Below are positions 36,000-46,304 of a DNA stretch of 64,000 nucleotides, piece after piece. This DNA is from Hermatobates lingyangjiaoensis (lineage: Eukaryota; Arthropoda; Insecta; Hemiptera; Hermatobatidae). The number at the start of each line of letters is the position of its first letter. Within the stretch, counting starts at the first letter, position 1. The stretch covers positions 1,269,001 to 1,333,000 of the forward strand of contig JAPFBL010000222.1 of NCBI GenBank assembly GCA_026182355.1. The letters run 5' to 3'. Under the pieces are notes generated by a model. That model worked only from the letters and a program-made list of their open reading frames with translations, was not told the DNA's origin and ran no database searches. A program made the translations under genes and the position numbers.

Positions 36000-37561
36000 A
36001 CCTAACACTATGCTTAAATCCATTATATTCTATTCTCAATCATTAAAGGACGAACAGAGACGTTAGTTTTCACAGTCTGCGCTCTCGCTTCTCCCAAAGC
36101 TCCAAAAAACATGGAGAAAATATGAAGTTACTTGCTCACAGCCATGTTCATACATTTCACATATTATACGTTTTACAGTTTTTACATTCAATTTGTTACA
36201 ACGAATTTTAACAGTAATTTGTTATAAAATATAAGATTTGATCCGTAAAGAAAAAAGGATTTTTCTCCCCGTACTGCTGAAGAAATGTCACTCGAACTTC
36301 TCTCCCCATGAAATTTATATTCTGTTCAATGATAAATATAATAAAACAAACCTAAAACTTGAAGTTTATAACAAAAAAGTTTATAACGTTGCCTCAGTCT
36401 TTAAAAAAAATAAAATAAAGTTAATTTCATTTATTTTAATATTTGTATTTCCCTGACAATTACGAGTACACCATTCAATCAAAATATAAGAAACTTTAGC
36501 ATAACGAAACACGAATCAGTTCTCCCTGCAGCCCATCAGCATTCACATCTGCATAAGTGCTATCTGCTTAATCTCAGTTGCATCGATTGACTTATCAGAG
36601 GCAATTTATCAATTAATGGTTCATCAATCTGCCTGGTGATGTGTTGTTGCTATTTTAATGTCTTGCACTTTACAATACTGCAGAGAGGGTATTATGTATT
36701 ATGTCTGTAATTTTCCAACAATTTCCTCTTTGTTTTTAAGAAGCGGAGAATAATTGCTCCGGTACATTGATAAACGGTTCTTTCGTGTATTCTTTGTCTG
36801 TGAGCTTCTTACCCCCACTTACTATACCAAATACAGAAAACTACTGTTGACTGGGGAGGGATGATCCACTTTTTGAAAGTATGTTTGCTCTCTTCATTTT
36901 CTGGCATTGCACTGCTTCTTTTGAAAACATCTTTCATCGTTACAAATTTTGTAGACCGACTATTTCTCGCCACATACTAAACACACAGGTAATCTCGTTA
37001 CTAGTGAAGAAAATGCATATGCCTAAGAAGAACTTAACTGTTTTTTTCACTGAAATTTTTATTCTTTGGGATTTAGACATAGTTAGTACAAAGGTTGCAC
37101 TCTCTATAAAAGTAAAACATTCTTTTCATGTTGTATTTTTTAAGACTAATGAGAGATACTACAACGTAACTAAACAGTCAAGTGTGGCTCTGGAGCTATG
37201 GGTAAAATGTAATAACAACATTAATAAAATTAATTAATCTCAATTTTAATTAATTAATTTACTTTAATTAAGTTGATGAATTAATAATAGATTATTTTAA
37301 TTAAATTAAGTTGATTGATTTTCGTTAAATTATAATAAACTTTTTAATTCAATTTATTAAACGAAAGGTAAGAAATCCGGAGTTCTAGGTAAGAATTGGA
37401 AGTATACTATTTAAGGAATAAGTAGGTCTTAAGTTTGGCGAAGCGAAACGATACTACTCGTATGTGAGTGCTAAAAATTTCTATTCACTTAACTAAGTTA
37501 CTAAACCTTAAAAACCTGAATAATGTTTTGTTAACAATCCCTGTTTGTTTTTAATTCTCAG
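36000..37561. other. Upstream region of the SDR gene, no exon recognised
   Basis: The N-terminal exon expected for the downstream gene (a short hydrophobic segment) was not found. A 118-codon plus-strand frame (36881-37237) has no domain I recognise. An AT-rich block with ATTAATTAA words lies at 37210-37370. Confidence 0.4.
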
Positions 37562-40500
37562 GCGTTCCTTCACAGTCAGGAAAAGTTGCAGTCGTCACAG
37601 GAGCCCGTGGAATAGGACTGGGAATAATAAAAAAATGCCTGGAAGCGGATATGAGCGTCATCATAGGTAAGATATCACTTGTATGAATACCTTTTACAAT
37701 ATTACAATTATTTAATATTGTATTAATTATTACAATATTAAAAGTGAAAATTCACTTTGTAAAATCAATTGGAAGCAAACTTTTTAAAAAATTAAACTTC
37801 CAATTACCGTATTTCACAAGTGTTATAAACCTTGTTTGTCTGTAATAACTTAAATACATTTCACAATACTAAATTTATGGTGGCTTTCATTGTTGATTAA
37901 TAATTATTGATTTATAAATCGATTTCTTATTTTAAGAAAACATATCTATCATGAAGATAAACGTGAATTCTTTTATTTCAAACGCCATGCAAAATTAATA
38001 CACTGGTCTTTTGTAAAGGAGTCTTTTATAATTTAAATAAAGCAGTGTAGAATTAAAGAAAGGGATTTCATGTAGGACAAAACATTTGGAACTTTTTCTC
38101 AACATAATAGCTACTGAGTGAATTCATACATTGTCGTATCATATTGTGTCTTTTATATTCCCTTTGTCATAATTGTCCAGTGAAAGTTTATTAAAAATTT
38201 AATATATTCTTTTTTCAGATGTTCATCACCATAAAAAGTTTTTATCTCCAGAAGAGAAGAAAAATAACTTTTACATCTAGTTTTTGCGTAAGACATTTAA
38301 TTCCCTTACTTAAAAACATAAAATAAACATAATTTTAAGAGAATAATTAAAATACAGGGCAATAATGAAAAAAACGGGGAAATAATCCAGGTTGTCCAAC
38401 TTAATTATTTTGTTAATATCGATTTTTAGATGTGAAGTGAAATGAGATTGGGAAGAGCAAGCCTGATTTTTAAATCCTAGCCATTTAGCAAGTTATTCTA
38501 CTCTGTTTTGTTTACATACTTTTATTTAGCTTTCATAAACCTATATTTTGGATTATTAAAAGTTATTATTAATTGTTTTTATATTTATTAACACTTACTA
38601 TAATTATTATTATTATAGACCCTTTTCTGGAGATAAAATATTGTATGCACCTCGAAAAAATGAGCTGTTATTCCCTCACTTAGTTATCTCCCTCGGCTTC
38701 ACCTCGGAAGTTAATCATCATTGATCCCTCGGGTACAATTAGCTACAATTAAAATTCCTAATTCCCTCAGCTTCGCCTCGAGATTTATTAGCTTTGACCT
38801 CTTCGGCATCGCTTCAGTAATCAACTAAAACACTCGGGAAATAATAGACCTCATTATTCCCTCAGATGCATAAATATCTATTCTAATTTACTATAAACTA
38901 AATTATTATAACATAAAAAAAAACAAGTTTTATGTACAAAAATTTCTGAATTTATTTATAAGAAAAATGTACTTCTATAGAATTTAAAAAATTAAAAATA
39001 TTAAAAAAATATTTTAGGTTGCAGAAATGTAGAGGCAGCTGAAAAAGAAATTAAAAAAATAAGACTGGATGGCACTTATACTGGTTTGGCAGATATAATC
39101 GAGTTGGACTTAACATCTTTTTCATCTATACAAAATTTTGCTAGAATTGTAAATGAAAGAACTGATAAATTAAATTTATTATTCAACAATGGTAAGTTTT
39201 TTTATTATTAAATTAAATTTAACTTATGAGAAAATTTGTTAGTATTAATATCACCATCATTATACTCCAGTCAAACTAGCTTCTCAAAATTTAAATTTCT
39301 TCAATAAATCTTTTACCGTTGAGTGGGTTGCGATTCAAACTATTGAACGTTATATATTTCAATAACCAAAACCGTTCAATATATTTTGCCTTGTTAAGTA
39401 AAGTCTGTTGACATGAAATAATTAATAGATGTAATACTATCTTTTATTAATATTTTATTTTAAAGTTAACAACATGTGCAACGGACATATAGCACAAGAA
39501 TAGAGAAGCAGGGCAATAAGTTCACCATATTACTACATGGTAAACACAAATGTATTCACATATCAACATGCCTCCTTACATTTATATTTACCAACAGAAA
39601 TAAGTACTGATTACATATAACTTTAGAAAACCAAACCTTTTTAAAAAAAAAAAAACCTTACAATAACCTAAGTGGCATACAAAATTTCTTGACAGAAACA
39701 AAGTTTATAATAATTTATATTAGGAATAGGGAAAACCATCATACCTCTTAAGATGTTCTTGGAGCAGGGCTGCCAGAGTTGTTACTTTTGGTAACAAATT
39801 GTTACTTTTTACTTCCAAAATTTAAATTTGTTACTTTTGTTACGACGCTTCCAAAAGTTGTTACTATTTGAACAACCAATCATGAAATAGTAATAAAATG
39901 TTGCAATATTACAGTAATGACTATTAAAATACTGTTTAATCATATTCTGTATCAGTATAAATAAGGTTTTGTTTCGTGCGCAGCGAACGGTGTGTGCGTG
40001 CAACAGCATTACTGTACCTACCGCCATTAGGTACGTTTCCAATGAAAAAGTTGGTGACAAATTTCGATATCCGTTGCTATCAATGTTGATGAAGAGCCTT
40101 CTTGCTTTGCCTCATTCCTCTGCTTGTGCTGAAAGAATTTTTTCACTCCTAAATGTAATTAAAACTAAAATTCGATCTTCATTAAAAACTGATACAATAA
40201 ATGCTCTGCTATACTCAAAAAGCCTAATGACTGATGTAGATTGTACTAAATGGACACCTTCTGAAGAGCTGTTGACGCTAATGCGTACAGAAAATTTATA
40301 TACTAAGAATACAGAGGCTGCTGGTGATGATACTACTTTCTAGACTGTAAAAGTTAAGAAACGCACATTTTATCGGATACTTTAAACAGTAAGTAAATAA
40401 ATATAAGTTCAAATTAGTTAGAATGAACTTTATTTCATGTTCATATGTCATTTTGTGAATTTGTTACTTTTTCAAGTGATTTGTTACCTTTTGAAATTGG

Positions 40501-43500
40501 AATTGTTACTATTGGCAAAATCCTTCTGGCAGCCCTGTCTTGGAGTCGTTGGAGCGCTTTCGAAACGTTCAAAAGCGCTCGAACGACTCCAAGAACATCT
40601 TACGAGGTATGACGGTTTTCCCTATTTCTTATATAAATCATACTAACCTCAGTGGTAATAACAATATGCATGTATTGCATATACATGCAATATAATTTTA
40701 ATATTATTTATTTATAATAATTTTTAACATTTTCTTAAATTTTGTAAAAATAATCTTCCTTAATACTTAGTAAAAAAAATATCAGCAATGTTTGAATTTA
40801 ATTTAATAAAACCATTTTTAACATTTTCATGAACATGACGATATTATACTTGTAACATATATACTTAGAATTTTTTGTAAAGTTTCCTTATTTAGATATA
40901 GCTAGAGTAGCAGAGTTATCATTATAAATGATAATAGGTTGAATAATTTCAACAAAAAAATCATTAACAACATTTCTTCAGGAAATGTACGAGTATTTAT
41001 GTTTCAGCTCAGGTAATTCAATTTCAGTTAGGTTTCAATATACGATGCTAAAGTAGATGACTTAGTAACATAATTTTGTTGTTTTTTTTTATTTTCAGTA
41101 AATGGGATTTCCAAATAATTCAATGACAAATCCAGTAGTTGACTTTCTATCAATAATATTTCCTGCCCAGTCTGCATCATCATAACAGTTCATAAATTTT
41201 TTTTCTAGATGACTATTGTTTACTATGGATCTACGTCCGCGATGTTTACCATATCCGGCATAGAACTGATACTCATAACTAAGCTCCTGATTATTGGGAA
41301 GGGTTCGACCACGATAGTTCATTTAGCCACGGCAATAGCAACAGTACCTTTTAATATGTCCAGATTTACGCATTTAAAACAGATATTCCCTTGTGAGCCC
41401 AGTATTTTGCTTCGATTTTAAAAGCATTTGTTTTTTCTAATAGCATACTTTTTCCATAATCACTTTTCTTATCGACCGATTTCAATATAATTTTACCTTT
41501 TAGATTGTCAACTGTTTTCTTCTTTTCCAGTAAAATATCAATTAAATCACAAATATGACTGTAGTTTTGATGGTAATACTCTTAACAAGTAGTTCAGTTT
41601 TTCTCGCTCTGTCACGGTTGCTCCAGTCTGTTTAAGTTTGTTCACAGACTTTTCAAAATCGTCGAAAAATAAACATAAATCTGGGTAGTCCGTTAGCTTA
41701 ACATTTTTTACATTATTTCTACATAAATTTGCAATGAAGTTTTCAAATACATTGTAATAAATTTGGCTGTAACATCATGAAAGAATGTGAAAGCAGATTC
41801 ACATTCATGCATGTATTATTTCACAGTTGGTTGAATTGAGGACTCAGTTTGCTATAGCATGTTCAAGCGAGAGTTGTTACACTACTGAGATGTTGTCGAG
41901 CATATATGAAGATGAAAATAACCGGGCCTTTATTTTGTTTTGTTTTTATATCCAATCCTTGAAGAAGTACAAAGAGTGAACAAATTATACTAGTCCAACT
42001 CATAAAATAAAGTAAAACTACTAAACTATTTGAATTTGCTTAAACGTTCAATTCCAAACATATTTGCCAGATCAACAGCTAGATTGCTTACCTAAGCCAT
42101 AAATATTGGGGAATATATAGACAAGAGATCATACCTAGGTTACCGCTTTGAAAGTAACATTTCAGAACGTAAAGACAACAAAAACATGCCATAAGAACGA
42201 GAAGAGAACTTGAGGGAATGAGCTCGAAAGATTTTGTTGTCGTTATTTGAACAATTGAAACAAAGGTTGCTCGATAATTTGAATAAATTTGTCGGAGATA
42301 CCAATACTGTCAGTTAAAAAAAGGTTGTATCCTAATAAACAACCATCCATTTATTTACTTGCAAAATATATTGGAAATGATGAAAACCTAGTATATGCCC
42401 ATATTTTATTGGAATGCCAATACAAGGAAATTCATTTGGTTGAATGGAACTCAATAAAAGATATGGAAAGTTTCTGGAGCAAGGTTGTAGAGCATAAAGA
42501 TTTGATTGGCTGAAATCCCTTTAAGGAACTCTCAGAATTCGCTATTTCAATGTTGATTTTACCACAATCTAACTCTGAAATCAAGCCAATCTTTAACAAA
42601 TAGATCATATTAAAATCAGAATTAACAAACAAAATGCATCTGAGAATGATGAATTTGTTACCAGCAACAAAGGCTGGTCTTCAATGTCACAAGAAATGCT
42701 GTAAAGATTATGTGTTAGTTACTAGAGGCTGTTGGGAACGTCATAGAAACTATGCAAACCTACTCTTCATCAAACCATCAAGACGAAAAGACATCATCTA
42801 ATTTGTTCGAGGAATTATAATTTCTGCAGTAAAGTTGAAGTTTGTTTCTATTTATTTATATTGTTTTACTCTTTTTGTAGTTGCCCATTATTAAATTATT
42901 TCTGTTGTTTAATGAGTCGAAATTTTGGCAGGGTATGCGATATTTTTAGCCATTTTTGGAGTAAATTTTAACCAAAACTTCACACATTCATTTGGCAACA
43001 TTGATTCCAGTCTCTTATGACTCACATAACAACACATCTCATACTTGGTATAATGATTTCAGCTTCATTACAATCAATGATTTATTAAATTAATTATATG
43101 CTAGTTTAATGAAAATTTGAGAAATAGCATAGTTAACAGTAGACTAATCCGGAGTTTTAAGTTTACAATTGTACCATGAACAGGAATATAGATGTAATAA
43201 TATATAATTGTTGCTCCTAGCACTGTTTCAATGCAAATCATAAATATATTTTTTTTAATTTATTAATTATTTTTAATGTTTGTTCCGTTTTTTTTTGCAA
43301 ATCAGTGTAAAACCAATTCATGTCAACATTTATCAATACAAATATTGATTTGTGTCAAAACGTCAAAGCACTGTAGAGTTTTTCCTCTGTTTTAGCTGGA
43401 ATAATGTTTCCACCCTACAAAACTGTTGAAAATGGTTATGAATCTCAATACTGTGTAAATTATCTGGGCCATTTTCTGTTAACGCACTTGCTATTGCCTC

Positions 43501-44824
43501 TTCTGAAAAATTCAGCAAATAAATCTGATTTAGCCCGAATAATTAATCTCTCATCCTCTGCTCATTTATTATGTGATGAGTATAATTTCGATTACCCCAG
43601 AAGCAGGTACTTATTTATTATGATTCTTATTAGATAATATTTCTAATAGTTTATCACTATCTATCATCTATAATTTTTCTAATACTATTTTGAAATACCA
43701 CGTATCATCTCTAATTTTTTGTAAGAAACCTATCAAAGGCGGGAACATCTGCCAGTTGTAAATAAATGAACAGATTAACTAACCCTGTGAAACAGGTAGC
43801 CTTTTTTGCTAATTTTGTCGCAATATTTTCAATTATAATATTTACATTTATTAAATTTCATTATCTATGAAGTATGTTATAGATACTATGAATGATTTAT
43901 GATAATAAATTACATGTATTAAATATAGATAAATTTTTTATTAATCTTAATTATACAAATGAAAATATACAAAATTAATCTTAAAGATGCAAGTAATTTA
44001 ATGAAGATATTTCTTTCAGGTCTAATTTTATTACTGGTATTGCTTACGCTAAATCAAAATTGGCACAAATATATTTTACATCACAGCTTGCACAATTGTT
44101 TGTCAAGGATAATTTAAATATATTGATATTTGCTGTTCACCCAGGAATAGTGAACACAGATTTATTTAATGGCACACCGTTAAAGCTTACAATGCCATGG
44201 GTATTGAAGTATTTATGCAAGGTAATATATTACTTAAGTATGATAAAAAAATATTACTTAAATCTTAGTTTAATTAAATACAATGCCATGGGTATTGAAA
44301 TATTTATGCAAGGTAATATATTACTTAAGTATGATAAAAAAGATTACTTAAATCTTAGTTTAATTAAATACAATGCCAATATTTACTGTAACTCTTCATA
44401 TTGCTACCACTTGAGTAATTAGTATTATATTTAAATGATAAATGTACCAATCTTTTACATTGTATTGAAAAAAATATTTCAAATTGTAATAAAAATTTGA
44501 GGATTTTTTCAAATAATCTCTTACCAGTATTTTAGCAATATTTAATCTAAATGATAAAAATTATACATTTATATTGTATAAGATAATCATGTATGCTTTA
44601 CATAAATGTTAATTTCCTCTATTTTCTTTCAGAATACTGAGCAAGCTAGTAGAACAGTTATGTTTGCTGCTTTGTCAGATACTTTAGAACATGAGAATGG
44701 AAGTTATATAAGCAACTGTAAAATAATTGAAACTTCAAAACTTGCAAAAAATCATTTGCGACAAGAAGAACTCTTTGAAACAACTTTAAAAGAACTTGAA
44801 ATAAAAAAAATTGGTGTAAAATAA
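37562..44824 (+). CDS. DHRSX: Short-chain dehydrogenase/reductase, DHRSX-like, five exons seen
   Basis: An NAD(P)-dependent oxidoreductase of the SDR superfamily; DHRSX proteins act on polyprenol/lipid substrates at membranes, and the substrate here is inferred. Exons by splice sites and frame: 37562-37666, 39018-39191, 43396-43606, 44020-44221, 44633-44824. All have AG acceptors and GT donors, and phases join without a shift. The joined protein is about 293 residues. Motifs in order are KVAVVTGARGIG (Rossmann TGxxxGxG), CRN, DLTS, NNAGIM, NYLGHFLLTHLLL, INLSSSAH (catalytic Ser), YAKSK (YxxxK) and HPGIVNTDLF. The C-terminal half contains GSYISNC. Full-length relatives are about 320-330 residues, so an N-terminal, probably membrane-anchoring exon is unseen. 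No stop or missing catalytic residue was found, so it is probably functional. A retinol-dehydrogenase-type SDR is the alternative name. Confidence 0.75.
38620..38890. repeat. Repeat with CCTCGGCTTCGCCTCGG-type words in intron 1
   Basis: Within the first visible intron, short GC-rich palindromic words recur: CCCTCGGCTTCACCTCGG (38691-38708), CCCTCAGCTTCGCCTCG (38764-38780), CACTCGGGAAATAATAGACC. They stand in otherwise AT-rich DNA. Such words mark a dispersed MITE-like repeat in many invertebrate genomes. The element boundaries are not clear. Confidence 0.5.
39765..40537 (+). mobile_element. hAT element, internally deleted, perfect 8-bp target duplication
   Basis: The terminal inverted repeats are CAGGGCTGCCAGA (39765-39777) and its complement TCTGGCAGCCCTG ending at 40537. 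Both are followed inside by GTTAC-rich subterminal repeats. TCTTGGAG flanks both sides exactly (39757-39764 and 40538-40545). The 773-bp body retains only the C-terminal dimerisation part of the transposase. Intact ends and a perfect duplication point to a fairly recent insertion. Confidence 0.93.
39969..40343 (+). pseudogene. hAT transposase C-terminal dimerisation (hATC) fragment
   Basis: The 124-codon frame contains PLLSMLMKSLLALPHSSACA followed by ERIFSLLNVIKTKIRSSL and INALLYSK. This is the hATC signature (LP.SSA..ERIFS..N.IK...RSSL). The RNase-H-like catalytic domain and BED zinc finger are missing, so it cannot be active alone. The frame is open to the stop at 40341-40343, near the right terminal repeat. 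The fragment lies in an intron and reads in the gene's direction. Confidence 0.85.
41095..41760 (-). pseudogene. Copia remnant: gag joined directly to RNase H
   Basis: On the minus strand, gag-like sequence (KLKQTGATVTEREKLNYLL near 41585-41650, the UBN2-type Copia gag block) leads to a zinc-knuckle-like CFKC...GHIKRYC split by a shift (near 41340-41395). A frame with NCYDDADWAGNI and DRKSTTGFVIELFGNP (41098-41190) follows, which is the Copia RNase H hallmark. Protease, integrase and most of RT are missing between them. LTRs were not found. It lies in intron 2 of the SDR gene. Confidence 0.75.
42289..42730 (+). pseudogene. Second hAT transposase C-terminal remnant
   Basis: The frame from 42289 reads ...MESFWSKVVEHKDLIG, a TGA at 42511-42513, then FKELSEFAISMLILPQSNSE, a TAG at 42601-42603, and LKSELTNKM...AGLQCHKKCCKDY. 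This matches the hATC region of another hAT group (FA...L.LPHSNAEVER.FS...I.K..LRN.M, then GL...CC.DY). Two in-frame stops make it dead. Terminal repeats were not identified. Confidence 0.7.
44191..44378 (+). repeat. 91/90-bp tandem duplication across the exon 4 splice donor
   Basis: Unit 1 (44191-44281) and unit 2 (44282-44371) both start AATGCCATGGGTATTGAA and contain TATGCAAGGTAATATATTAC, that is, the last exon bases and the GT donor. A third, 7-base start follows at 44372. Donors are therefore at 44222 and 44313. Only the first keeps exon 5 in frame. Confidence 0.95.
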
Positions 44825-44888
44825 TGAATGAACAATGGAATTATTAACTTTATGACGTATAACATTTTTAATTGTATAAAGCATGTTT

Positions 44889-44894
44889 AATAAA
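44889..44894 (+). terminator. Polyadenylation signal of the SDR gene
   Basis: AATAAA lies 65 bases after the stop codon, the only canonical signal before the next repeat starts at about 44920. Confidence 0.7.
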
Positions 44895-44919
44895 AATATG
44901 TATTTCTTTATATATCATT

Positions 44920-46100
44920 TTTACTTTACTATACGTAAAATATATTGATCTAGAAAGAAATCGATCTCGAGATTTTGACGGATCTACATGTTTTGAGTCC
45001 GTTTATGACCTTTTGTGAATGATGTCTGTGGGTGAGTATGTATCCAAAAGTTTGTGTAGACGCTTCCGTCCACAATCATTGATGGATCAAATTAACATTT
45101 TGCACAAAAATTAGCCTCATGGTGTAGATGATAGATGAACACTATTGTTTGGAAGGAATTATTCATTATGGGAAAGGTACTTTTTTCGCCAACACGTGTT
45201 TTTACAGAACATTTTTTCTCCTAAACTACTTAATCTAGAGCCTTGAAATGTTTGCATTATTATAAAAGCGATAAAAATAATAACTGAAAAAATCCTCAAA
45301 TTTTTATTACAAGTTGAAATATTTTTTTCAATACAATGTAAAAATTTTGACTTATAATTCAACCTGAAAGCATGTGAGAAGGATACAAGGCGTACCGTTC
45401 GACGAATCAAAATGAAATTATACCTAAAATTACATTAAACAAAGCGGCGTTATGGTATGGTACATTTAATGTTTTCAGAAAATGTTTTTTAACGCTAAAC
45501 AGCCTATTAAAGAACAATGAAATTTTTACAAAAAATTGAACAGAAAATTAGCAGGAACAATAATAGCAATTCCGTGAAATTTCAATTACGGCAAAGACCA
45601 ACAAAGCTATAAGAACTGAATATTCATCCTGGACTAATAGATTACCTACTATACTTTTCGGATTTGTTTAAACTGACGAGAAAATTTTTTAAGTGAACTG
45701 ACGGAAATGAAACTGATATTTCGAGATTTAATGAAAAAATTTGAAATGATTTATGCCTTAATGTTAGATGTAAGAAGAATAAAATTCTTACATGTTAAAA
45801 ATCAACGACAATGAAACATATAATTTCTGATGTTTTCAATGGTTTGATGGATTTGTCTAAAAAAATGCTCTAATCAATCTATCTATACGTTGCAGCCCTT
45901 GCACAAAACTATATCAGATTTAGATTTTCTTGTGTTTTTGAATAATTATATTATTTGATTAATATTGAAGTATGAGGAATGGACGTTTTCATTCTATATT
46001 ACAAAACGGATACTAATTTTAAGCTAATTCTTCAAGTTGTCAAGAAGTTGATGTTATGTTTACTTATAGTAAAGTTGAGTGTAGACCACACCAAATATTT
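44920..46100 (+). mobile_element. H1 repeat, variant with different 3' module
   Basis: The 5' TTACTTTACTATACGTAAAA and TCGATCTCGAGATTTTGACG start it. The TG/GGGT tract is reduced. After the GTAAGAAGAATAAAATTCTT point it follows an alternative module shared with 48715-49140 instead of the usual one. It closes with TTACTTATAGTAAAGTTGAG and a decayed hairpin (GAGTG-tagac-CACAC). It begins about 25 bp after the SDR polyadenylation signal. Confidence 0.75.
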
Positions 46101-46249
46101 TTATAAGAAATTATTTCTTATCTATGTAATGTTATGAAATGACACAAGAACTCTACTGTTGTTTTGAAGTTAATATTTACTCTTATTCAGTTAATACCAA
46201 AGGGCGATGATATAAAATTATAAAAGACTATACAAGGTGTATTTAAAAA

Positions 46250-46285
46250 AAAATACTTCACTTATAGTAAAGTAAAAATAGTTTT
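46250..46285 (-). mobile_element. H1 5'-terminal scrap
   Basis: ACTTATAGTAAAGTAAAAAT is the H1 5' terminus in reverse with nothing else attached. It lies just before the next plus-strand copy. Confidence 0.5.
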
Positions 46286-46304
46286 GAAGTATTAAAAATA
46301 CATT

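Larger units (their letters stand above)
39700..40650. mobile_element. Hairpin (foldback) element split by a hAT insertion
   Basis: With the hAT element removed, 39722-39764 plus 40546-40640 form one hairpin. The left arm runs AATAGGGAAAACCATCATAC ... CTTGGAGTCGTT.GAGCGCTTT, and the right arm returns as AAAAGCGCTC.AACGACTCCAAG ... GTATGACGGTTTTCCCTATT. The loop contains CGAAACGTT. Arms are about 75 bp. It lies in intron 2 of the SDR gene. Confidence 0.8.

Noticed and set aside
36881..37237. 118-codon plus-strand frame upstream of the SDR gene, considered as a first exon or transposase
   Set aside because: No SDR N-terminal features, no donor site in a fitting phase near its end, and no transposase motif.
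42289..42513. Independent small gene in intron 2
   Set aside because: The reading continues past stops into a hATC domain, so it is a transposase remnant.
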